Origin: Microcoleus sp. bin38.metabat.b11b12b14.051
Lineage (GTDB): Bacteria; Cyanobacteriota; Cyanobacteriia; Cyanobacteriales; Microcoleaceae
DNA: 64,000 nt
Assembly: GCF_013299165.1 (NCBI RefSeq)
Contig: NZ_JAAFKD010000024.1
Coordinates: 1 to 64,000 of the forward strand
Direction: 5' to 3'
The position numbers were made by a program, and so were the translations under genes. How positions within the stretch are numbered: position 1 is the stretch's first letter; each line of letters begins with the position of its first letter. Positions 54,004 through 61,463 of the stretch are shown piece by piece. The notes below the pieces were generated by a model. The model was not told the DNA's origin, did not search any database, and saw only the letters and a program-made list of their open reading frames with translations.

Positions 54004-54074
54004 CTAATATTATCCACATAGCTATACCTAAATCTACGGTTCAAAAAATTACCTTTTCCACCCCCAAATCAAAT

Positions 54075-54686
54075 ATGTCCTACAGCGACTTCAAAACCAT
54101 CGACCAAGCCGTGTCAACCCTGGATCTAACCGTTGAAGACATTCCCCACTTATTTAGCCAAATTACCCCGATCGCACCTTCAGAACGTCTCAAGGAAACT
54201 CTGGATGAGGCTTTAGACTTAGCCTCAAGTATCAGCACCGAAAAAGCTCGATCGGAATTAATCATTACTCCCATTTTACTAGAAATACGGCGCACTTTCA
54301 ACAACAAAATTGGCTACTTTTCCGGCAATACATTTAACGTAGAAGAGAGCAAAGGATTAACAGGAGCTTGTGACTTTCTCCTGAGTGCGTCGAGCAATCA
54401 ATCATTGGTGAATGCCCCAGTTTTGACATTAGTCGAAGCCAAAGACAACGATATTAGAATCGGATTGGGACAGTGTGCCGCTCAGATGGCAGCAGCTCAG
54501 CTATTTAATGCTCGCAAAGGGCAAGAACAATCGGCGATTTATGGAGCAGTTTCAACGGGAACTAACTGGAAATTTCTCATCCTAGAAAATCAGTTATTGA
54601 AAATTGATTTGACTGAATATTTTATTACTCAGATAGACCAAATTTTGGGCATTCTTGCAGAACCGTTTCGACGCTATTTTAATTAA
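54075..54686 (+). CDS. PD-(D/E)XK nuclease-fold protein
   Basis: A 203-residue protein starting at MSYSDFKTIDQ; an upstream in-frame ATG at 53994 overlaps the preceding gene by 10 bp and would add 27 residues. The core KARSELIITPILLEIRR, GACDFLLS and LTLVEAKDN gives the Asp and Glu-x-Lys of a PD-(D/E)XK site, followed by a Gln-containing helix (IGLGQCAAQMAAAQLFNARK). Similar stand-alone proteins are frequent in cyanobacteria with no known function. Its linkage to a DGQHR gene inside a dnd locus suggests a DNA-cleaving partner, which is inference. Confidence 0.75.
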   Translation: MSYSDFKTIDQAVSTLDLTVEDIPHLFSQITPIAPSERLKETLDEALDLASSISTEKARSELIITPILLEIRRTFNNKIGYFSGNTFNVEESKGLTGACDFLLSASSNQSLVNAPVLTLVEAKDNDIRIGLGQCAAQMAAAQLFNARKGQEQSAIYGAVSTGTNWKFLILENQLLKIDLTEYFITQIDQILGILAEPFRRYFN

Positions 54687-54705
54687 AGTCACATATTTTA
54701 GTGTA

Positions 54706-55827
54706 TCACGGGCGTGGCGCCTCTGGTGTATCTGCGGTTTCCAAGCCCAGCCGCTTTTTCAAATAATCAGTCATCCAATTAACACTCGCCCTCGACTTAG
54801 AAATTCCCCCTTTCACCAAAAATCCTCTCTCCCAATCAGGATTGGAAATCGACCAATCAACCTGCTGCAAAAGGCTCAAATGTTCCTCCCAACTCTCAGA
54901 AAAAACCGACAGCAAAGCAGCCCCAACTTCCCCCAAACTCTCCAGTACAACACTATGACAGTGCACGGAATCCCGGCGGATTTCCGCCGCTGCAACTTGC
55001 TTTTGCAGAACTAATTGCCAATCTGGAATAAAATTGCTAACTGCGTTCCAATAACTAACCGCTTGTTGTATTTGCTGAGTAAGTTCTGCCTCTTTTTCCT
55101 GTTTTGTGGCGCGGTAACGAGGGGGTTTGGTTTGTTTGCTGCTGTGGATGTTGGACAGCAAAGCTATCATAGCGCGATCGATCGCACTTAGCGCAAACAA
55201 TTTGGGCGATCGCCCATTCAGACTCCCCTTCTCCATCTGAGTCAAACACCGGAAAACCTCAACCTGCTTAACAACCGCCTTCAACACCAAAGCCGAATCA
55301 TCCCGGTGGTTGTACAGTAGACTTAGCGACGACTCCAAAGGAACTTGAAAACTGTTCAAATCGGCAAACTTTTGCTGCGAATTTTCCAAGCCAATATCGA
55401 GAAACAAAATCAGCGCCACCGTCTCGTATCCCAACTGCGGATTTTCCTGCAAAGCCATTTCAAAAGCCGCGCGCCGATGCTGTCCGTCATTAATAGTAAA
55501 CTTAGCATCCATCGGCACTCGTAAGCGACCGATTTTCCGTTCTTCCGCCAGATTTCCCACTGCTTCAAAAGTAATGTCCGCATCAATAGAAGCAGCGATC
55601 GCCCCACAAGTGTAATTTCCAGAATTTTTGACAAAATAATCGGCAATTTCAGGAATCCTAGCCCTGTTAAGCGCGCGTTTCGCCCGCAGAGACGGCGGCA
55701 ATTCTTCAGCATCTAAGGGGAAGAATTTGGGCAAAAAACGCACCGGACACATCGATACGTAATATTCGCGGCCCGCTTGAATTCCCCGGATCGCCGGCAA
55801 AATGTATTCAAAGGAAGGAGTAAGCAT
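54706..55827 (-). CDS. dndB: DNA sulfur modification protein DndB
   Basis: A 373-residue DndB, the regulator of phosphorothioation. Starting at MLTPSFEYILPAIRG gives the family N-terminus (IRGIQAGREYYVSMCPVRFL); an upstream ATG at 55986 would add about 50 residues not found in DndB. The DGQHR motif is in FTINDGQHRRAAFEMA near residue 110, and IADYFVKNSGNYTCGAIAAS is typical. It is upstream of dndC on the same strand, but two plus-strand genes lie between them, so it cannot share one simple transcript with dndC. Confidence 0.9.
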   Translation of the reverse strand: MLTPSFEYILPAIRGIQAGREYYVSMCPVRFLPKFFPLDAEELPPSLRAKRALNRARIPEIADYFVKNSGNYTCGAIAASIDADITFEAVGNLAEERKIGRLRVPMDAKFTINDGQHRRAAFEMALQENPQLGYETVALILFLDIGLENSQQKFADLNSFQVPLESSLSLLYNHRDDSALVLKAVVKQVEVFRCLTQMEKGSLNGRSPKLFALSAIDRAMIALLSNIHSSKQTKPPRYRATKQEKEAELTQQIQQAVSYWNAVSNFIPDWQLVLQKQVAAAEIRRDSVHCHSVVLESLGEVGAALLSVFSESWEEHLSLLQQVDWSISNPDWERGFLVKGGISKSRASVNWMTDYLKKRLGLETADTPEAPRP

Positions 55828-56051
55828 ATTTTTTTCTGAAGCCGCAGATAAATATCGAGCCAGGGCGATCGTAATTCTCGATCTGCGGCTTAGATAAAGT
55901 ATTGACAGTTTGCACAGATTATGGTATGTAGTTTTAGCTCCATAACTTAACAACTCCAGTATTTCACAAATATTTTTAAAAAACAAGAGTTGACATAAAT
56001 TTTAACTCATGATATTTTTGGAAACATAGCCTAATTATATAAAAACTGCCA

Positions 56052-57644
56052 ATGACTACCAATCCAGCGGCTGACCTCGCTACTCAATTTTTGGAAAAAG
56101 AAAAGCGCGAGAGACAGGAAATCGCGCTGTTATTAGACAATTATTTAGGAAAGGACGATCGCATTTTCGTCCAAAAAACCCAGATGGGAAACAGCGAAGC
56201 TTACATCGGTTCAGTCACGCTAGAATGGCTAGATTCCCGCGTGCGTTTTGCCTCGCAAATGCCACTTTTCCGGCAAAAATTTGACCTCCAAACCAACAAC
56301 ATCGTCCGCGACGATGAAACTATTGACGAAATTATTCAGCGCCCCTTAGATTGGTCGCGCCAAGCCGCCCTCACTCAATATTTAGCCGCCCGAAAATCCC
56401 ACAAATTCCCCGCAGTTTTAGTAGTCGTCAGCCCTCCGTGGGTAGACAATCCCCACGCTGAAGAATGGGATAAAAACGGCGTCGCAACTAAATCAGCCGC
56501 TGAATTCACATCCTTTGATAAAAATGAGAATTTAGGGCTGTTAGATGTATCTCAAAAAGTCTCAATTTTTGCTTTAGACGGTCAGCACCGGCTGATGGGA
56601 GTGCAAGGTTTAATGAGTTTAATTAAAACCGGAATCCTGCAAAGATACAACAAAAACAAAAAACCAGTCGGCGATGCAATTACTCTCGAAGATTTGGCCC
56701 AAGAGTATCAAATTGACCCCGAAACAGTGTATAAATTAGCTCACGAAAAAATCGGGATTGAGTTTATCCCGGCGGCTGTGGCGGGGGAAACGCGGCAACA
56801 AGCACAACGGCGCGTGCGATCGATCTTTGTGCACGTTAACCTGATGGCGGTAACGCTGAGTCAAGGACAACTAGCATTATTAAACGAAGATAACGGATTT
56901 GCTATCTGCGCCCGCAAAATTGCCGTTACCCATCCCTTATTAAAGGAACAAGAAGACAGAAATCCCCGTGTTAATTGGGACAGCGCGACAGTCGCAGCCA
57001 AATCAACGGTGTTGACCACATTGCAAGCGCTGCAAGATATGTCGGAACGGTATTTAGAACATAAATTCCCCCATTGGAAGCCAGAAAGAAAAGGTTTGAT
57101 TCCCATGCGTCCCGAAGATGAGGAACTGAAAGAGGGAATCGAAGAGTTTAAGGAATTGTTCGATCATTTAGCAACTTTGCCCAGCTATCAAAGAATTGAA
57201 AGCGGCGAAGAAACAGCAGAATTGCGCCGATTTAGTTTTGAGAAACCTGGTGGCGAGGGAAATATTTTGTTTCGTCCCGTAGGTCAAATTGCCTTAGCTA
57301 ATGCTTTGGGAATTCTAGCATTTAGAAAGAAACTTTCGCTGCAATCTATTTTCGACAAACTTCGCAGGTATGATGTGGATGAAGGATTTAGCTATATGGA
57401 GAATCCTGAGTCGGCGTGGTACGGGATTTTGTACGATCCCAATAAAAAGCGAATGCTCGTTTCTGGCAGGGATTTAGCAGCGAAGTTAATTGTTTATTTG
57501 GTTGCGGGAATTGAGGACGATATGGATCGGGCTCATTTGCGGCAAGCTGTGGCCCAAGCGAGAACTTTTGAGGATAAGGCTGTTAGTTTTAATAGCAGGT
57601 TTGTGAATCCGAAAGAGGTGGGATTGCCGCCAGTGCTTACCTAA
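56052..57644 (+). CDS. Large DGQHR-domain protein
   Basis: A 530-residue protein with DGQHR at residues 176-180 (FALDGQHRLMGVQGLMSL) and an extended N-terminal domain (RIFVQKTQMGNSEAYIGSVT). The C-terminal half is helical with HLATLPSYQRIESGEETAEL and AWYGILYDPNKKRMLVSGRD. It is the third DGQHR protein in the locus, clearly longer than DndB. It diverges from dndB with about 225 bp between. Probably related to DndB-like ParB/DGQHR proteins of modification systems, but no specific function is recognised. Confidence 0.85.
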   Translation: MTTNPAADLATQFLEKEKRERQEIALLLDNYLGKDDRIFVQKTQMGNSEAYIGSVTLEWLDSRVRFASQMPLFRQKFDLQTNNIVRDDETIDEIIQRPLDWSRQAALTQYLAARKSHKFPAVLVVVSPPWVDNPHAEEWDKNGVATKSAAEFTSFDKNENLGLLDVSQKVSIFALDGQHRLMGVQGLMSLIKTGILQRYNKNKKPVGDAITLEDLAQEYQIDPETVYKLAHEKIGIEFIPAAVAGETRQQAQRRVRSIFVHVNLMAVTLSQGQLALLNEDNGFAICARKIAVTHPLLKEQEDRNPRVNWDSATVAAKSTVLTTLQALQDMSERYLEHKFPHWKPERKGLIPMRPEDEELKEGIEEFKELFDHLATLPSYQRIESGEETAELRRFSFEKPGGEGNILFRPVGQIALANALGILAFRKKLSLQSIFDKLRRYDVDEGFSYMENPESAWYGILYDPNKKRMLVSGRDLAAKLIVYLVAGIEDDMDRAHLRQAVAQARTFEDKAVSFNSRFVNPKEVGLPPVLT

Positions 57645-57738
57645 TTTTTTCTACGGATGCTAGCAGTGAGAGGGTGACGTTTATGGGATTTAAAAGCACG
57701 ATAGATAACTTTTTAGTCGAGTTAATGTTATTGCTTGA

Positions 57739-58107
57739 TTATGATTCTTGCTGATTACTAAATCTCTCTATAATGTCATTGATTTCTTCTACAGTAACCG
57801 TTTCTTGGTCGGATTTAGCATAGATGATGAGCAAGATGTAACAAGTGGTAGATGTGACTTGATAAATAATGCGATAGCCTCCACTTTTTCCTTTACTTAT
57901 GTCGCTGTTTTTGGCTCTTACTTTGAAGACAGTGTAGCCTGTACCGGAAATGCGATCGCCTGGACATTCACCTGCTTGCAACTGCTGTAGGAGGGGTTGC
58001 AAGTCGGTTTGAATCTGGCGATAGCGCTTAGCGAGGGTTCGGAGTTGACGCTTGAATTGATCGCCAAACAGAACTTGGATACTTGGTGATTCAGACATCA
58101 ATACCAT
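57739..58107 (-). CDS. RelE/ParE-family toxin
   Basis: A 122-residue type II toxin of the RelE/ParE superfamily: FGDQFKRQLRTLAKRYRQIQ, FKVRAKNSDISKGKSGGYRI and IYQVTSTTCYILLIIYAKSD are the typical strands and loop. It is preceded by an antitoxin gene that overlaps it by 17 bp. Members usually cleave ribosome-bound mRNA or poison gyrase; which applies is unclear. ATG at 58107; a second Met follows three codons in. Confidence 0.88.
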   Translation of the reverse strand: MVLMSESPSIQVLFGDQFKRQLRTLAKRYRQIQTDLQPLLQQLQAGECPGDRISGTGYTVFKVRAKNSDISKGKSGGYRIIYQVTSTTCYILLIIYAKSDQETVTVEEINDIIERFSNQQES

Positions 58108-58327
58108 CCCAAAGTTCTGCGATCGGGTGAACTTTACCGTCTTTTACTTCCTGAAGCGCAATCAAGAGGCTGTTGAGGATATCTTCTTTAGATAAATCTT
58201 CTTTGTCTTCTTCAAATAGTTGACCCAGTGATTGCAAAATTAGGGTTTCGATCGGCAGGTTGAGTTTACCAGCTTTATCAATAAGCTGCTGTTCTAAATA
58301 TTCAGGAATGGTGAGGGTAATTTGCAT
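58091..58327 (-). CDS. Antitoxin of the RelE-type pair
   Basis: A 78-residue acidic protein with a short ribbon-helix-helix-like N-terminus (MQITLTIPEYLEQQLIDKAG, KLNLPIETLILQSL) and an acidic tail (SKEDILNSLLIALQEVKDGK). It precedes and overlaps the toxin gene on the same strand, the usual antitoxin-first order, and is likely an autoregulator of the pair. Confidence 0.75.
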   Translation of the reverse strand: MQITLTIPEYLEQQLIDKAGKLNLPIETLILQSLGQLFEEDKEDLSKEDILNSLLIALQEVKDGKVHPIAELWDGIDV

Positions 58328-58388
58328 GGGGTTTACCTTTTGTTATTACAAATTTTCAAGTATCGACTGTATTTTAATTGTTAGATAG

Positions 58389-58604
58389 CTAACTGCTACT
58401 ATTTCTTGCCGCTTCTAGTTTTTGGCGAATTGCGGCTTGAACTTTTTCATCAAAATCAGGATCGCCGGGACTTGCAATAATCCTCAGGGGATGCTGATTG
58501 ATTCTGTCTAAATAGGCTTGAAAAGCGGCTCTATCCCCTCGATGTCTGAGAAAATACTTTTTCAATTCAGTATTCGACATTGCGTTATAGTTAACTTGGC
58601 TCAT
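58389..58604 (-). CDS. DUF6887 family protein
   Basis: A 71-residue protein starting MSQVNYNAMSNTELKKYF, with LRHRGDRAAFQAYLDRINQH typical of DUF6887. Function unknown. It overlaps the upstream DUF6888 gene by 14 bp; such pairs recur in cyanobacteria and look like two-gene modules. Confidence 0.75.
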   Translation of the reverse strand: MSQVNYNAMSNTELKKYFLRHRGDRAAFQAYLDRINQHPLRIIASPGDPDFDEKVQAAIRQKLEAARNSSS

Positions 58605-58779
58605 CAGCAAACTCCCCATTGGGTAAAATTTGGAACTCAAGCTCTTCGTCATACCCAGCCAATATGTATATGTTATGAGTGCGATCGTCAACACAAACAA
58701 GATGTATGGGTTGAAGCATTGTGTAGGTTAGTTGATAGCAGATGCGATATAAACTTTCTAGCTGGGCAGCAGTAGGCAT
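58591..58779 (-). CDS. DUF6888 family protein
   Basis: A 62-residue protein (MPTAAQLESLYRICYQLTYT, LVCVDDRTHNIYILAGYDEE), the usual size and pattern of DUF6888. First gene of a two-gene pair with DUF6887. Small, coupled and paired, hence toxin-antitoxin-like in form, but function is unknown. Confidence 0.75.
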   Translation of the reverse strand: MPTAAQLESLYRICYQLTYTMLQPIHLVCVDDRTHNIYILAGYDEELEFQILPNGEFADEPS

Positions 58780-58856
58780 TGGGGTTAATTACTGTACCTA
58801 ATATTTATTTTGACATATAACTCAAGGGAATAATTGACTAATACATTAAATTTTAC

Positions 58857-59915
58857 TTAACTATTTTGTGGCTTCAACAAAACCAATTCCGCCCCCACAG
58901 GCAAATGATCGGACTCGGTGGCGTTCAAAATTGAACTTGATTTCGCACCCCAATGCTGGGAATACCAAATATAATCAATCCGACAAACGGGATAGTTTAA
59001 TTTAAAATTTGATCTTTTTACTAATAATTTAAGTTTCCAACCATGAGGCCAGGTAAAACCAAACCCAAATCCAGATTTTCGGAAAGAATCTTGCAGGACT
59101 TTCTGTACATTGTAGTAATCTTGAGTTTCGTCTGTCATGTTAAAATCGCCAGCGACTATTACGGGTAGAGTTTCTTGCTCGACTCGCTGCACTAAATCTT
59201 GAATTTCTGGGGCTCGCATACCATATTTGTAAATGGGGATTTTGAGAAAAGGTAAGATGTTATATCCCTTAAACCAGGGCCCGGTGGCTTGCATATTATA
59301 AATGACTATTTCTTGTTGGTTGAATTTAATAATTGCGCGCTGTTGCGTTTCTGGATGGCCGGCTAAGTGCAGTATTTCGCTGGATATAATGGGATATTTA
59401 CTGAGAATTCCTACTGGGGGAATGCCAATTTGATAGGGGTAGTCTGGTTTTAACCAGGTGAAAGCTCTTTTAGTATGTTTGTTGACGATTTCTTGTAAAA
59501 ATATAATGTCGGGTTTTTGGCGTTCAATTAGTTTAACTAACGTTGGTGACTGTGTTGTATACCAGCCGACATTGTGCGATAATATTTTGAGGCTGGGCTG
59601 GGTATTTGTGATGTTAGTTGGTGCGGGAGAAAAGTATTTTAGGTGCAGCCAACTTATGAGGAGAATGCAGGATATCATAGAAATAATGGTGAACCATTTT
59701 TTCTTGATAATTGAGACTCCGACGATGGGAAGTAGGAAAACAGGAAATAAAATTAAGGGTACAAAAGTGCTAATTAAGGCAATAATTGAGATTCGATCCC
59801 AAAAGATTAGTTTGAGAATGAAATAGCAGATAATAAATACTGAGTAGCTGTAAGCGAGAATTGTTACTGATTGCTGGAAAATTCTGTTGATGATATCTGT
59901 TGGTTTGTGCTTCAT
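58857..59915 (-). CDS. Membrane-anchored endonuclease/exonuclease/phosphatase family protein
   Basis: A 352-residue protein with three N-terminal membrane segments (about 12-100: SVFIICYFILKLIFW; IALISTFVPLILFPVFLLPI; ISMISCILLISWLHL) and an EEP domain facing the other side: KILSHNVGWYT, PDIIFLQEIV (metal-binding Glu), VIVAGDFNMTDE (Asp-x-Asn), CRIDYIWYS and SDHLPVGAEL (catalytic His). The family cleaves phosphodiesters of DNA, RNA or lipids. The gene starts 6 bp after the stop codon of the phosphorothioation-associated gene, so it is probably cotranscribed. Confidence 0.88.
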   Translation of the reverse strand: MKHKPTDIINRIFQQSVTILAYSYSVFIICYFILKLIFWDRISIIALISTFVPLILFPVFLLPIVGVSIIKKKWFTIISMISCILLISWLHLKYFSPAPTNITNTQPSLKILSHNVGWYTTQSPTLVKLIERQKPDIIFLQEIVNKHTKRAFTWLKPDYPYQIGIPPVGILSKYPIISSEILHLAGHPETQQRAIIKFNQQEIVIYNMQATGPWFKGYNILPFLKIPIYKYGMRAPEIQDLVQRVEQETLPVIVAGDFNMTDETQDYYNVQKVLQDSFRKSGFGFGFTWPHGWKLKLLVKRSNFKLNYPVCRIDYIWYSQHWGAKSSSILNATESDHLPVGAELVLLKPQNS

Positions 59916-59921
59916 TGAGAG

Positions 59922-60392
59922 TTAAAATAAGAATTTGCTTAAATCGAATTCTTCATTTGACCGATGTTTATTATCCCTTTCAGAAATTAAGAACAGCAAA
60001 AGGCGATCGGTATAATCCGCCGCACCCCGAAATTCTTCTCGCAATATTTCCAATCCGCCATTAGCATATTCTTCAAAAATTTGCAAGCGTTCTACCTCTG
60101 ATTTTGCGTCAAGATGGGAGAGAATTTGGGGATTTTTGGTTTCGGCGATCGCAATTAGCTTAATTGCCATATCGTAACCTCTGGATACAAAAATATCAAC
60201 GTCGATCGCACCGGGTTCGCGTTTGGAGATTTCCCCTAAGGGCGATCGCTTTTTTCGCTTTTTTCCTAGGGATGCGGCGAAGGCGATGACATCGGCGTAT
60301 GTCTGGAAAGGGCCGCTTTTGTTATCTGATAAAGTTAAGGATTTAACTAAATCGGCTTTGTCTTTAGCAATTCTAATTCTGTTGGGAGCCAT
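59922..60392 (-). CDS. DNA phosphorothioation-associated protein 4
   Basis: A 156-residue protein starting MAPNRIRIAKDKADLVKSLT, with GPFQTYADVIAFAASLGKKR, FVSRGYDMAIKLIAIAETKN and FEEYANGGLEILREEFRGAA. These match my recollection of the dnd_assoc_4 family, found near DptFGH restriction genes in phosphorothioation loci. It directly precedes the EEP gene. The Dpt helicase/ATPase genes are absent here; they may lie beyond the right edge. Confidence 0.8.
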   Translation of the reverse strand: MAPNRIRIAKDKADLVKSLTLSDNKSGPFQTYADVIAFAASLGKKRKKRSPLGEISKREPGAIDVDIFVSRGYDMAIKLIAIAETKNPQILSHLDAKSEVERLQIFEEYANGGLEILREEFRGAADYTDRLLLFLISERDNKHRSNEEFDLSKFLF

Positions 60393-60473
60393 TGGGAATT
60401 AATATTTAGTTTTTGATTGATAGAATAACCGCAGATGTGAGGCAGATGCAACACAGATTAACGCAGATAATTT

Positions 60474-60794
60474 TTAGAATGTTCGTAGTAGCATAATTTT
60501 TTGGGCGAAACTTCCTCGGGCTTCCCGGCGTTTGGTTTTTTCGGCTAAAAGTCGATTGCCCGAAACGCCATAACTCAGCATCAGCGCATCCATAACTTCA
60601 GACAAATCAGCCAATTCCGCCAGCAAATCATCGTCATCAGCCGCTGCTGCTTCTGCCGCTTCCTCGATCAGCTTCTGGCGCAAAGCTTGACGGTATTCGC
60701 GATCGGACAAAATCACAAACTCGCATTCATTCCCGCTTTGACGAATAATTTCAGGAATGCGATCGCGCACCAACTTATGATACTCTTTTTCCAT
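60474..60794 (-). CDS. MazG-like nucleoside triphosphate pyrophosphohydrolase
   Basis: A 106-residue all-alpha NTP pyrophosphohydrolase-fold protein: YHKLVRDRIPEIIRQSG, then the EExxE metal site (LIEEAAEAAAADDDDLLAEL) and ELADLSEVMDALMLSYGV. These enzymes hydrolyse non-canonical or excess NTPs. It lies in the minus-strand cluster between Uma2 and the phosphorothioation-associated gene, so a nucleotide-pool role in defence is conceivable, but that is inference. Confidence 0.85.
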   Translation of the reverse strand: MEKEYHKLVRDRIPEIIRQSGNECEFVILSDREYRQALRQKLIEEAAEAAAADDDDLLAELADLSEVMDALMLSYGVSGNRLLAEKTKRREARGSFAQKIMLLRTF

Positions 60795-60806
60795 ATCAGA
60801 CTTCCT

Positions 60807-61463
60807 TCAACCTTGATTAAAAGTTTGAATCAACCAGCGGGCTATTTCCCCATCATCTTGAGTTTGACTGCGGTTCAAAGCTTCCTCAACTAACGCGATT
60901 TCCAGCCCAGGTAAAACCCGCGACTGTTGAATTCTGCCGCTACCTCCATCATTAATTGCAAAGGCAAAAACCTCCTGTGTATTCGCACGATCCACCCAAT
61001 ATTCGCTAATTCCTGCGTCTTCGTAAAGCAACCGCTTGCTGCCTAAATCATCGTTAAAAGAAGATGCACCAACTTCTATTACTAAATTAGGTGGATCGCA
61101 TTCGTTCAAATCAACAGGTGAATTGCTGTCATTAGGAGGCAATTTCAAATTTGAACCGATGTAACAAGCTATATATGGTTGAAATTCACTAATACCGGCT
61201 TTCCTAAAACTGGCATTAATAAACTGCACGAATCGGATATTTTTAAATGTTGCAAACAGACTGACTACAGATGAAAGGATTGAATGTTGGTGCCCGTGCA
61301 ATGGCCCTACTGGTGACATTTCTACCCTCATGTGTTCTTGATAGTAATAAAACTTGCCCTTTTCCCAAGTTGAATCATCAGCGAAGGCTAAAAACTCTTC
61401 CCACGTTGCTTTAACCCAAATATCCGTTTCCAAAACCTGCGTAATTGCCGAACTAGAAGCCAT
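60807..61463 (-). CDS. Uma2-family putative restriction endonuclease
   Basis: A 218-residue Uma2 protein, distinct from the one at 4227. Features are WEEFLAFADDSTWEKGKFYY, PNLVIEVGASSFNDDLGSKR (the conserved Glu strand and Lys) and LYEDAGISEYWVDRANTQEV. It overlaps the end of the SMC-like ATPase gene by 11 bp and is therefore part of that operon. Confidence 0.9.
   Translation of the reverse strand: MASSSAITQVLETDIWVKATWEEFLAFADDSTWEKGKFYYYQEHMRVEMSPVGPLHGHQHSILSSVVSLFATFKNIRFVQFINASFRKAGISEFQPYIACYIGSNLKLPPNDSNSPVDLNECDPPNLVIEVGASSFNDDLGSKRLLYEDAGISEYWVDRANTQEVFAFAINDGGSGRIQQSRVLPGLEIALVEEALNRSQTQDDGEIARWLIQTFNQG

Noticed and set aside
54706..55986. Start of dndB at 55986
   Set aside because: The extra roughly 50 residues precede the recognised DndB N-terminus and are Tyr/Leu/Ser-rich without family match.
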